NCBI RefSeq assembly: GCF_004522155.1
Contig: NZ_SDEA01000001.1
Coordinates: 310,001-374,000 of the forward strand
Reading direction: 5' to 3'
Source: Paracoccus luteus
GTDB taxonomy: Bacteria > Pseudomonadota > Alphaproteobacteria > Rhodobacterales > Rhodobacteraceae
DNA length: 64,000 bases
Shown: one piece after another, positions 51,390 to 59,181 of the stretch
How positions within the stretch are numbered: the first letter of the stretch is position 1
How the letters are laid out: every line of letters starts with the position of its first letter
Translations under genes and position numbers: made by a program
Notes under the pieces: model-generated
What the model saw: the letters and a program-made list of their open reading frames with translations, nothing else
Databases searched by the model: none
What the model was told of the DNA's origin: nothing

Positions 51390-53813
51390 TCAGGCAAAAC
51401 GCCGCAGGCGCAGGGCGTTGGTCACGACGAACACCGACGACAGCGCCATCGCGCCCGCGCCCAGCATCGGCGACAGCTGCGGCCCGCCGAACGGGACCAG
51501 CGCGCCCATCGCCACCGGGATCAGCGCAACGTTATAGGCGAATGCCCAGAACAGGTTCTGCCGGATGTTGCGCATCACCGCGCGGCTGAGGCGGACCGCG
51601 CGCGCCACCCCGGCGGGATCGCCGGAAGACAGCACGACCTCGGCCGCCTCGATCGCGACGTCGGTGCCGGTGCCAATGGCGATGCCGGTTTCGGCGGCGG
51701 CCAGCGCCGGGGCGTCGTTGATGCCGTCGCCGACAAAGACGCTGCCCGGCCCCATCGCGCGGATCGCGTCCAGCTTGCCTGCGGGCAGGACGCCGCCCAG
51801 CACGCGGTCGATCCCCAGCCGCCCGCCGACCGCCTGCGCCGCCGCGGGCACGTCGCCCGAGATCATGGCCGTCTGCAGGCCCATGCCGTGCAGCGCGTCC
51901 ACCGCAGCCTTTGAGGTTTCGCGCACCGGGTCGGCCATGCCCATCACCGCGACATGGCGGCCGTCCACGGCCAGATGCACCGGCGTCGCGGCATCGGCCG
52001 ACAGCGCATCCGCGCGGGCGACCAGCGTGGCGTCGGGGGCGACGCCGCCCTGTTCCAGCGCCCGGAGGTTGCCGATCAGCACGGCGCGCCCCTCGACCGT
52101 GGCGGTCAGGCCGTGACCCGCCTGCGCGGCCACGTCCTGCGCCTGCGGCGGCGTGATCCCCTCGTCGCGCGCCGCCGCCAGCACGGCCGCGGCCAGCGGG
52201 TGTTCGGACCGCGCCTCGGCCCCGGCGGCCAGGCGCAGCGCCTGCGCCCGGTCGATGCCCGCCGTGTCCAGCGCGACCAGCGCCGGTCGCCCCTGGGTCA
52301 GTGTCCCGGTCTTGTCAAAGGCCACAATCCGCGCATCCGCCAGCCGTTGCAGCGCGTCGCCGCGGCGGAACAGGATGCCCAGTTCGGCCCCCCGCCCGGT
52401 GCCGACCATGATCGACATCGGCACCGCCAGCCCCATCGCACAGGGGCAGGCGATGATCAGGACCGAGATCGCGGCGACGACCGCATGGGGCAGGGCCGGG
52501 TCGGGGCCGAAGGCCAGCCACAGCCCGAAGGCCAGCACCGCCAGCGCCATCACCACCGGCACAAAGACGCGCGTCACCCGGTCCACCAGCGCCTGCACCG
52601 GCAGCTTGGCGGCCTGCGCGTCCTCGACCAGGCGCACGATGCGGGCCAGCGCGGTGTCGGCCCCGGTCGCGGTCACGCGATAGGTCAGCGCCGACGGCCC
52701 GTTCAGCGTGCCGCCCGTGACCCGTGCGCCGGGCGCCTTGGTGACGGGCAGCGGCTCGCCGGTCAGCATGGATTCGTCGATCGCGCCCGTGCCCTCGACC
52801 ACCTCGCCATCGACGGCGACGCGTTCGCCGGGCACAAGCTGCACCAGATCGCCGTGCACGAGTTCCGCCACGGGGACGGTCACGGCCGCGCCGCCGCGGA
52901 TCGCCCGCGCCTCGGCGGGCGCAAGCTCGACCAGCCGCCGGATCGCCTGGCCGGCATTGCCGCGGGCCCGCGCCTCTAGCCAGCGGCCCAGCAGGATCAG
53001 GGTGACGATGACGGCCGCGGCCTCGAAATACACATGGCGCGCGTCCGGGGGCAGCAGTCCGGGCGCAAAGGTCGCGACGGTGGAATACAGGAACGCCGCC
53101 CCCGCGCCCAGTGCGACAAGGCTGTTCATCTCGGGCGCGCCGCGCAGCAGGGCGGGGATGCCGTGGGCGAAAAAGACCCGCCCCGGCACCGCCAGCACCG
53201 CGAAGGCCAGCACGAACTGGACGATCCACAGCGGCCGCGAGCCGACGGCATCCATCAGCCCATGGTGAAACGGCGGATAAAGATGCCCGCCCATTTCCAG
53301 GATGAACAGGGGCAGGGTCAGCACGGCGGACAGCACAAGGCTGCGGCGCAGCCGGGTCGTCTCGTCGGGGCCCGACGCAGGCGCTGCGGCATCCGCCGCG
53401 TCGGGCGGGGTCGCGGCATAGCCCGCGCGCGTCACCGCACCGGCCAGCGCCGCCGGGGTCACGCCGGGCGCATGGGTCACGCTGACCGACCGCGTGGCCA
53501 GGTTCGCCGCCGCCGCCGTGACGCCGGGCAGGGCGGTCAGCGCGCGTTCGACGCGGCCGGTGCAGGACGCGCAGGTCATCCCCTCGACCGCAAGGCGGGT
53601 GGTGGCCAGCTCGGCCGGATAGCCGGCGCGGGCCAGCGCCTGGGTCGCGGGGCCAAGGGCGGCGCCGTCATCCAGCGTGATCCGCGCCCGGTGCGTGGCC
53701 AGGTTGACGGACGCGCCGGAAACGCCGGGAACGGCCGTCAGCGCGCGTTCGGCACGGCCGACGCAGGACGCGCAGCTCAGCCCTTCAAGCTGCAGTTCGA
53801 TCTGTTGTGTCAT
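51390..53813 (-). CDS. copA: Copper-translocating P1B-type ATPase
   Basis: An 807-residue Cu(I) exporter. Two N-terminal HMA domains carry GLSCASC and GMTCASC. The core has the transmembrane metal motif IIACPCAMGLAVP (CPC), phosphorylation site DKTGTLTQG, SEHPLA with the HP pair, and GDGINDAPAL. CPCAMG rather than CPCALG is within family variation. AGAGGA precedes ATG 53813. Convergent with the copper chaperone operon; no CueR-like regulator is adjacent. Confidence 0.95.
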   Translation of the reverse strand: MTQQIELQLEGLSCASCVGRAERALTAVPGVSGASVNLATHRARITLDDGAALGPATQALARAGYPAELATTRLAVEGMTCASCTGRVERALTALPGVTAAAANLATRSVSVTHAPGVTPAALAGAVTRAGYAATPPDAADAAAPASGPDETTRLRRSLVLSAVLTLPLFILEMGGHLYPPFHHGLMDAVGSRPLWIVQFVLAFAVLAVPGRVFFAHGIPALLRGAPEMNSLVALGAGAAFLYSTVATFAPGLLPPDARHVYFEAAAVIVTLILLGRWLEARARGNAGQAIRRLVELAPAEARAIRGGAAVTVPVAELVHGDLVQLVPGERVAVDGEVVEGTGAIDESMLTGEPLPVTKAPGARVTGGTLNGPSALTYRVTATGADTALARIVRLVEDAQAAKLPVQALVDRVTRVFVPVVMALAVLAFGLWLAFGPDPALPHAVVAAISVLIIACPCAMGLAVPMSIMVGTGRGAELGILFRRGDALQRLADARIVAFDKTGTLTQGRPALVALDTAGIDRAQALRLAAGAEARSEHPLAAAVLAAARDEGITPPQAQDVAAQAGHGLTATVEGRAVLIGNLRALEQGGVAPDATLVARADALSADAATPVHLAVDGRHVAVMGMADPVRETSKAAVDALHGMGLQTAMISGDVPAAAQAVGGRLGIDRVLGGVLPAGKLDAIRAMGPGSVFVGDGINDAPALAAAETGIAIGTGTDVAIEAAEVVLSSGDPAGVARAVRLSRAVMRNIRQNLFWAFAYNVALIPVAMGALVPFGGPQLSPMLGAGAMALSSVFVVTNALRLRRFA

Positions 53814-54235
53814 GGTATCCTCTTTGGTCGGAACTTGCGTTGCGGACAAAGAGGAACAGGGGCGGCGCCTGCGGCCGGCCGGGCGGGCGGCTTGCGGCCT
53901 CGTGCGGGCGGGGCGGCGCCAGAAGCACCGGGGGGCGGATCGGCATGGTCTGCGCGCTGGCGCGCCGGTTGCGCGGGAAACAGCGGCAGCCCCGTCCGCC
54001 CCGGCCGTTGCAGTCATGCGCCGCACGCGCGGCAACCCGCCGCGGCGGGCGTGGCGGTGTGGCGGCTGGGCGAGAGCAACAGGGCATGGCGGCGTCCTTC
54101 ATGCGCTCGATATGTGGTCCCGCCGGCCGGGGTGCAAGCGACGGGGGGCCGATTCACGCCGCTTTGAGTTGAAACCGGCCATCCGAACGGCTAGCGCGGA
54201 GGTCAGTCAAGAAAACACCGCGACGAGGACACACG
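53814..54235. other. Divergent gap between copA and the L,D-transpeptidase gene
   Basis: About 420 bases. Apart from the copA ribosome site and a promoter-like element for the transpeptidase gene I see no gene. A 105-codon minus-strand frame with several Cys overlaps the copA start and is not credible. No obvious CueR-type dyad was found. Confidence 0.5.
54169..54197 (+). promoter_or_regulatory. Putative promoter of the L,D-transpeptidase gene
   Basis: TTGAAA (54169-54174), 17-base spacer, TAGCGC (54192-54197), followed by a leader with CGAGGAC before ATG 54236. Confidence 0.45.
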
Positions 54236-54805
54236 ATGAACCGCCGCCAGATGCTGATGCTGACCCTGCCGTTGCTGGCCGCCCCGCAGGCCCTGCTGGC
54301 GCAGGCGGCGCCCGCCAAACAGGCCGCCCGCGCCGCCGACCCCTATGCGCCGACCGAGGTCGCGATCCGCGAGGGGTTCGAGGTGGGGTCCATCGTCGTC
54401 GTGTCGCGCGATTATTTCCTGTATCACGTCATCGCGCCGGGCCGCGCGATCCGCTATGGCGTTGCGGTCGGCACGGACGAGCTGGTCTGGAAGGGCCGCG
54501 CGCTGGTCGGCCGCAAGACCGAATGGCCCAGCTGGACGCCCACGCCGTCGATGATCGCGCGCAAGCCCGAGCAGTACAAGAAATACGAAAACGGCATGCC
54601 GGGCGGCCCGCAGAACCCGCTGGGCGCGCGGGCGCTGTATCTGCACACCGCCAACGGCAACGACACCGCGATCCGCATCCACGGCACCACCGATCCCGGC
54701 TCGATCGGGCGGGCGGTGTCGAACGGCTGCATCCGCATGCGCAACGAGGCGGTGATGGCCCTGTTCGACCAGGTGCCCATCGGCACGCCCGTCTACGTCT
54801 ACTGA
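54236..54805 (+). CDS. Exported L,D-transpeptidase (YkuD/ErfK family)
   Basis: A 189-residue periplasmic enzyme. Signal peptide MNRRQMLMLTLPLLAAPQAL then LAQA (twin Arg near the start). The catalytic domain spans 45-189 with the active site IRIHGTTDPGSIGRAVSNGC then IRM, Cys near 166. Such enzymes form 3-3 peptidoglycan cross-links or anchor lipoproteins; which one cannot be told. mnmH starts on the base after its stop. Confidence 0.92.
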   Translation: MNRRQMLMLTLPLLAAPQALLAQAAPAKQAARAADPYAPTEVAIREGFEVGSIVVVSRDYFLYHVIAPGRAIRYGVAVGTDELVWKGRALVGRKTEWPSWTPTPSMIARKPEQYKKYENGMPGGPQNPLGARALYLHTANGNDTAIRIHGTTDPGSIGRAVSNGCIRMRNEAVMALFDQVPIGTPVYVY

Positions 54806-55903
54806 TTGCCGGCCGCGTTCCGCCCCGGCGCGCTGGCCGATCTTGCGGCGGCGGGGTTCGATGACGTCATCGACGTGCGCTCGCCCGCGGAGTTCGCCGA
54901 GGATCACCTGCCGGGCGCGATCAACCTGCCGGTGCTGGACGACGCCCAGCGGGCCGAGGTCGGCACCATCTACAAGCAGGTGTCGCCGTTTGACGCGCGC
55001 AAGATCGGCGGCGCGCTGGTCGCCGCCAACGCCGCGCGCCACATCGCGGGTGCGCTGAGCGACCGGGGCGGCGGCTGGCGGCCGCTGGCCTATTGCTGGC
55101 GCGGGGGGCAGCGGTCGGGGGCGTTCGCCACCATCCTGGACCAGATCGGCTGGCGGGTCAGCCGGCTGGACGGCGGCTGGAAGACGTGGCGCGCGCTGGT
55201 GATCGACCAGGTCGAGCGCCGCGGCTTTGGCGCGCCGGTCATCGTGCTGGACGGCAACACCGGATCGGGCAAGACGGCGATCCTGCATCGGCTGGCCGCG
55301 CGCGGGGTGCAGGTCGTGGACCTTGAGGGGCTGGCGAACCACCGCGGCAGCCTGTTCGGCGCGATGCCCGGCGGCCAGCCCCCGCAAAAGCTGTTCGAGA
55401 CGCGGCTGGCGATGGCGCTGGCCGCCCTGGACCCCGCCCGCCCCGTCGTGGTCGAGGCGGAAAGCTCGCGTATCGGCGAACGGGGGCTGCCCCGCGCCGT
55501 GTGGCAGGCGCTGTGCGCCGCGCCGCGCCTGCGGCTGGACGCGCCGCTTGCGGCCCGCGCGGACTATACCGCGCGCAGCTATGCCGGTGCGGTGGCCGAA
55601 CCGGGGCGGGTGGCCGACACGGTGACGCGGCTGGCGCCCCTGCACCCGGCCGACCGCATCGCGGCTTGGGCCGCGATGGCCGAACGCGGCGACTGGGCCG
55701 CGCTGGCCCAAGGGCTGATGCGCGACCACTATGACCCCCGCTATCGCAAGCACCGCGACCGCTATGGCGACCGCGAGGCGGGGGTGATCGCCGCGCCCGC
55801 GCTGGACGATGCCGGGCTGGACCGGATCGCGGCCGAGGTCGAGCGGGCCGTGGCCGGAATGGGGCGGGATGGCGGCCCTGCCGGTGCAGGGGCCGGGGCT
55901 TAA
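54806..55903 (+). CDS. mnmH: tRNA 2-selenouridine synthase
   Basis: A 365-residue enzyme converting 2-thiouridine at tRNA position 34 to 2-selenouridine with selenophosphate. Rhodanese domain first (DDVIDVRSPAEFAEDHLPGA, catalytic Cys in YCWRGGQRSGA near 96), then a P-loop domain (LDGNTGSGKTAILHRL near 150). The start is TTG 54806, directly after the upstream stop; no later ATG keeps the rhodanese domain. selD is not in the window. Its 3' end is imperfectly repeated downstream. Confidence 0.9.
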   Translation: MPAAFRPGALADLAAAGFDDVIDVRSPAEFAEDHLPGAINLPVLDDAQRAEVGTIYKQVSPFDARKIGGALVAANAARHIAGALSDRGGGWRPLAYCWRGGQRSGAFATILDQIGWRVSRLDGGWKTWRALVIDQVERRGFGAPVIVLDGNTGSGKTAILHRLAARGVQVVDLEGLANHRGSLFGAMPGGQPPQKLFETRLAMALAALDPARPVVVEAESSRIGERGLPRAVWQALCAAPRLRLDAPLAARADYTARSYAGAVAEPGRVADTVTRLAPLHPADRIAAWAAMAERGDWAALAQGLMRDHYDPRYRKHRDRYGDREAGVIAAPALDDAGLDRIAAEVERAVAGMGRDGGPAGAGAGA

Positions 55904-56022
55904 GGCGCGCGGGGCGCGCCGGCATCGACGCGGCGCGCGCCTTGTGGTTGCGCCGCCCGTGCAAGGGGCAGGGCTTGGGCCGGCGCGGGGCGCGCGCCCG
56001 CCCGGATGCGCCGCGCGCCTTG
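55872..56022 (+). repeat. Imperfect two-copy repeat spanning the mnmH stop codon
   Basis: About 75 bases starting near 55872 recur near 55946: both contain GTGCA(G/A)GGG, CAGGGCTT or CGGGGCTT, GCGCGGGGCGCGC and end GCGCGCGCCTTGT or CCGCGCGCCTTGT. The mnmH stop TAA lies in copy 1 and is replaced by TTGGG in copy 2. Identity is lower than for the serS repeat. Confidence 0.6.
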
Positions 56023-56037
56023 TCGCGGCGTCGCCGG

Positions 56038-56757
56038 TCAGGCCGGGCCGATCAGCCCGTCCACCCACGCGGGCACGGTCTCACCTGCCGGCCCCGCGAT
56101 GCTGTCGTCGAAACGGTCGCGGGCGTCGTCGGTGGGGACCAGGTTCAACTCGACCGTCCGGGCGCCGACCGAGCGCGCCAGATCGACGAAACCCGCGGCG
56201 GGATAGACCTGCCCCGAGGTGCCGATGGCGGCGAACAGCTGCGCGCCCGCCAGCGCCTGTTCGATGCGGTCCATGTGATAGGGCATCTCGCCGAACCAGA
56301 CGATGTCGGGGCGCGTGGCGGGGCGACCGCAGGCGGGGCAGGGGTCCGATGTGGCCATCGCCGCGGGCGCGGTCCAGCGGTGGCCGCAGGCCGCGCACAG
56401 CGCGCTGTCGATGCGGCCGTGCATGTGGATCACGTCGCGCGCGCCCGCCCGGTCCAGCAGCGTGTCGATGTTCTGCGTGATCAGCGTGACGCCCGGATGG
56501 TGCGACAGGCGGGCCAGTGCCGCGTGGGCCGGGTTCGGGCGGGCCGTGGCCGCCGCGGCCCGGCGCATGTCATAGAACCGCAGGACCAGCGCGGGATCGC
56601 GGTCGAACGCCTCGGGCGTGGCCACATCCTCGATCCGGTGGCGTTCCCACAGCCCGTCGCCGTCGCGGAACGTCGGGATGCCGCTTTCCGCCGACAGGCC
56701 CGCCCCGGTCAGCACGACGATGCGGCCCGGCTGATCGGGCGGGCCGGCGGGGCGCAT
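56038..56757 (-). CDS. cobB: NAD-dependent protein deacylase, sirtuin family
   Basis: A 239-residue cytosolic sirtuin removing acyl groups from lysines. GAGLSAESGIPTFRDGDGLW near 15, TQNIDTLLDRAG near 95, catalytic His in IHMHG near 113, zinc Cys in CAACGHR and CPACGRP, and VWFGEMPYHM. Tyr and Arg for succinyl-lysine recognition are not clearly in place, so specificity is open. Followed on the same strand by nothing; it lies convergently to mnmH. Confidence 0.93.
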   Translation of the reverse strand: MRPAGPPDQPGRIVVLTGAGLSAESGIPTFRDGDGLWERHRIEDVATPEAFDRDPALVLRFYDMRRAAAATARPNPAHAALARLSHHPGVTLITQNIDTLLDRAGARDVIHMHGRIDSALCAACGHRWTAPAAMATSDPCPACGRPATRPDIVWFGEMPYHMDRIEQALAGAQLFAAIGTSGQVYPAAGFVDLARSVGARTVELNLVPTDDARDRFDDSIAGPAGETVPAWVDGLIGPA

Positions 56758-56768
56758 TCGCGCGCCGC

Positions 56769-57071
56769 TCAGCGGGTGCAATACGCCTCGGCCGTGGCGG
56801 CGAATGTCTTGTAGCGCGCCCAGAATGCGTTGTCGGCGGCGGACTTGGACATCCGCACCTCTTGCGCGCGTTGCGCGTCGCGGAAAAAGATCGCCGCCCG
56901 GCGCTGGTCGCTGCGCGACAGCGTCATGTCGGCGACCTGCTGGATGCAGCCGCACAGACTGGCATTGCGCGCGCCGCGTTCCGACCGCACGCAGGCGTTG
57001 TCGATCGGACCGGCAACGGCCAGCGGCGCAGTCAGGATGACGGCGGCCGCGACGACCACGGGTTTCAGCAT
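56769..57071 (-). CDS. Small exported protein with four cysteines
   Basis: A 100-residue protein with signal peptide MLKPVVVAAAVILTAPLAVA and a mature helical domain with Cys in NACVRS, LCGCIQQ and AYCTR, probably two disulfides. GGAGAG precedes ATG 57071. The core CIQQVADMTLSRSDQRRAA recurs in Rhodobacteraceae small secreted proteins as far as I recall. Function unknown. Just 11 bases upstream of cobB, likely co-transcribed with it. Confidence 0.72.
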   Translation of the reverse strand: MLKPVVVAAAVILTAPLAVAGPIDNACVRSERGARNASLCGCIQQVADMTLSRSDQRRAAIFFRDAQRAQEVRMSKSAADNAFWARYKTFAATAEAYCTR

Positions 57072-57277
57072 GCTCACTCTCCTCGTCCCCACGCTGCCTT
57101 GGCGGCAGTCGTCCCCTCGCCGGTCGGGCCGGCGGCTGGGTCACAGTATACCAGACGAATTAACAGGCAACAAACGCGACAGCGCGGCAGATTTTCCACG
57201 CGCGCCGCCGCCCGCCCCCAGATCATGTGGCGCCCCGCCGCATCCCGGACGGGCGCGCGCCGAATCGCCCCGCGCCC

Positions 57278-57306
57278 TTGGCCGCCGCCCGCCGCGCTGC
57301 TATCCC
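57278..57306 (+). promoter_or_regulatory. Putative promoter of the HAD hydrolase gene, leaderless type
   Basis: TTGGCC (57278-57283), 17-base spacer, TATCCC (57301-57306). The ATG at 57313 is where transcription would start, and no ribosome site precedes it. Confidence 0.4.
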
Positions 57307-57312
57307 GGCGCG

Positions 57313-58014
57313 ATGCTGACCATCGCCTTTGACGCCGACGACACGCTGTGGGAAAACGAGACGTTCTTCCACCTGACCCAGGACGATTTCGTCGCCCTGC
57401 TGGCGGGGCACGCCGACCCGGCCACGGTGCGCGCCCGGCTGCACGAGACGGAAATCCGCAATCTCGACATCTATGGCTATGGTATCAAGGGGTTCACCCT
57501 GTCGATGATCCAGACCGCGCTGGAACTGACCGGGGGCGAGTTGCCCGGCGCCACCGTCGCCCGGCTGCTGGCGCTGGGCCAGCAGATGCTGCGCCATCCC
57601 GTGCGCCTGCTGCCGGGGGTGGAACCGGCGCTCGCGGCGCTGCGCGACCATCGGCTGTGGCTGATCACCAAGGGCGACGTGCTGGACCAGGAACGAAAGA
57701 TCGCGGCGTCCGGCCTGTCGCCGCTGTTCGACCGGATCGAGATCGTGCAGGACAAGACCCCGGAATCCTATGACCGCATCCTGCGCCGGGCGGGCGTGGC
57801 GGCCGCCGACCTGCTGATGGTCGGCAACGCCATGCGGTCGGACGTGCTGCCGGTGCTGGCGCTGGGTGGCATCGGCGTCCATGTGCCCAACGAACTGGGC
57901 TGGGCGCACGAGCAGGCGGACGACCCCGACGATCCGCGGTTCCACCGGCTGGCCCGTCTGGACGAGCTGCCGGCGCTGGTGCGCCGCCTTCAGTCCAGCG
58001 GCTGGGGGGTATAG
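57313..58014 (+). CDS. HAD-family hydrolase
   Basis: A 233-residue phosphatase-like protein: motif I FDADDTLWENE (Asp8, Asp10), motif II LITKGD, Lys region DKTPESYDRIL and motif IV VGNAMRSDVLPVLALGG. The cap lies between residues 20 and 95. Related to YjjG/phosphoglycolate-type enzymes; substrate unknown. Its last 25 bases overlap the end of the convergent HMA gene. Confidence 0.9.
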   Translation: MLTIAFDADDTLWENETFFHLTQDDFVALLAGHADPATVRARLHETEIRNLDIYGYGIKGFTLSMIQTALELTGGELPGATVARLLALGQQMLRHPVRLLPGVEPALAALRDHRLWLITKGDVLDQERKIAASGLSPLFDRIEIVQDKTPESYDRILRRAGVAAADLLMVGNAMRSDVLPVLALGGIGVHVPNELGWAHEQADDPDDPRFHRLARLDELPALVRRLQSSGWGV

Positions 58015-58178
58015 CCCGCCTCGCGGATCAACTCGGCCGCGCGGGCGGTTCCCAGCCCGTCCACGGTCACGGTCTTGCTGGACAGGTCGGCCGTGGCGGT
58101 GCCGCCCGCGTCCCGGACCGCGTTTTCGATCGCGGCGGTGCAATGGCCGCAGGTCATGTCATCGACTCGGAACTTCAT
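57990..58178 (-). CDS. HMA-domain metallochaperone (CopZ-like)
   Basis: A 62-residue protein with the metal-binding motif DMTCGHCTAAIE and typical ferredoxin-like order. It likely carries Cu(I) in the cytosol, for example to CopA, although copA is 4 kb away. ATG 58178 follows GGGAAAGCCACACC. Convergent 25-base overlap with the HAD gene. Confidence 0.88.
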   Translation of the reverse strand: MKFRVDDMTCGHCTAAIENAVRDAGGTATADLSSKTVTVDGLGTARAAELIREAGYTPQPLD

Positions 58179-58230
58179 GGTGTGGCTTTCCCGCTTGACG
58201 CTTTGCGCCGACTGTAACATCGCCCGCAGG

Positions 58231-59142
58231 ATGAGCCAGTCCCCCGCCACGATTCCGCTGACCCACGGCCACGCCGCGAACCGCCGCGCGGCGGGGCTGA
58301 TGGTCGGCGCGATGGCGATGTTCGCGGTCGAGGATGCGGGCATCAAGACGCTGGCCGCGCGGCTGCCGGTGGGGCAGGTGCTGGCGACGCTGGGGCTGCT
58401 GGGGCTGTGCGTCTTCTGGGCCATGCTGGCGCGCGACGGCCACCGGATGTGGACGCGCCACCTGCTGCTGCGGCCGGTGATGCTGCGCAACCTGGGCGAG
58501 GCGATAGGCTCGCTTGGCTTTACCTCGGCGCTGGCGCTGACGGATCTGTCGTCCGCCTCGGCGATCCTGCAGGCGCTGCCGCTGGCGCTGGTCATGGGGG
58601 GCGCGCTGTTTCTGGGCGAAAGGGTCGGCTGGCGGCGCTGGACGGCGATCCTTGTGGGCGCGGCCGGGGTGCTGCTGATCATCCGCCCCGGCGCCGCCGG
58701 GTTCCAGCCGCAATCGCTGCTGGCGCTGGTCGGCGTGGCGGGGCTGGCCGTCCGTGACCTTGCCACGCGGCGGATGCCGGGGGATGTCCGCTCGCACCAG
58801 CTGTCGGCGGCGGCCTTCGGCTCGTTGATTCCCGGGGGGCTGCTGCTGGCCTGGGTGCTGGGAACGCCGCTGCTGGTCCCATCGGGGGCCGAGACGCTGG
58901 GGTTTCTGGGCTGCATCGGCTTTGGCGTGGCGGGCTATGCGATGATGGTCACCGCCACGCGGGTCGGCGAGGCGTCGCTGGTCGCGCCCCTGCGCTATGT
59001 GCGGCTGGTCTTTGCGCTGATGATCGCCGTCGCGGTCTTTGGCGAACGGCCCGACGCGGCAACCCTGGCCGGGGCCGCGCTGATCGTCGGATCGGGCGGC
59101 TTTGCGATGTGGCGCGAACTGCGTCGCGGGCGGCGTTCCTGA
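58231..59142 (+). CDS. EamA/DMT-family transporter
   Basis: A 303-residue inner-membrane protein with ten helices in two EamA repeats; FAVEDAGIKTLAARLPVGQV and GEAIGSLGFTSALALTDLS at the first repeat, LRYVRLVFALMIAVAVFGER at the second. S-adenosylmethionine- or metabolite-type uptake is seen in relatives; substrate unknown. An AGG lies just before the ATG. It precedes lepA by 39 bases. Confidence 0.88.
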   Translation: MSQSPATIPLTHGHAANRRAAGLMVGAMAMFAVEDAGIKTLAARLPVGQVLATLGLLGLCVFWAMLARDGHRMWTRHLLLRPVMLRNLGEAIGSLGFTSALALTDLSSASAILQALPLALVMGGALFLGERVGWRRWTAILVGAAGVLLIIRPGAAGFQPQSLLALVGVAGLAVRDLATRRMPGDVRSHQLSAAAFGSLIPGGLLLAWVLGTPLLVPSGAETLGFLGCIGFGVAGYAMMVTATRVGEASLVAPLRYVRLVFALMIAVAVFGERPDAATLAGAALIVGSGGFAMWRELRRGRRS

Positions 59143-59169
59143 CCCCTTTCCGCAACCCCGGGCGCGCTG

Positions 59170-59175
59170 TATAGC
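59170..59175 (+). promoter_or_regulatory. -10 box abutting the lepA start
   Basis: TATAGC at 59170-59175 lies six bases before the lepA ATG; a weak -35, TTTCCG, is 17 bases further up. A transcript starting here would be leaderless. Confidence 0.35.
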
Positions 59176-59181
59176 CCGGCC

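Noticed and set aside
53785..54102. 105-codon Cys-containing frame before copA, a possible copper-binding leader
   Set aside because: It overlaps the copA start codon and ribosome site in another frame, lacks a ribosome site of its own and shows antisense-like Arg/Pro composition.
58195..58220. Promoter TTGACG with TAACAT before the EamA gene
   Set aside because: The -35 match is good, but the spacer is only 14 bases, too short for sigma-70.
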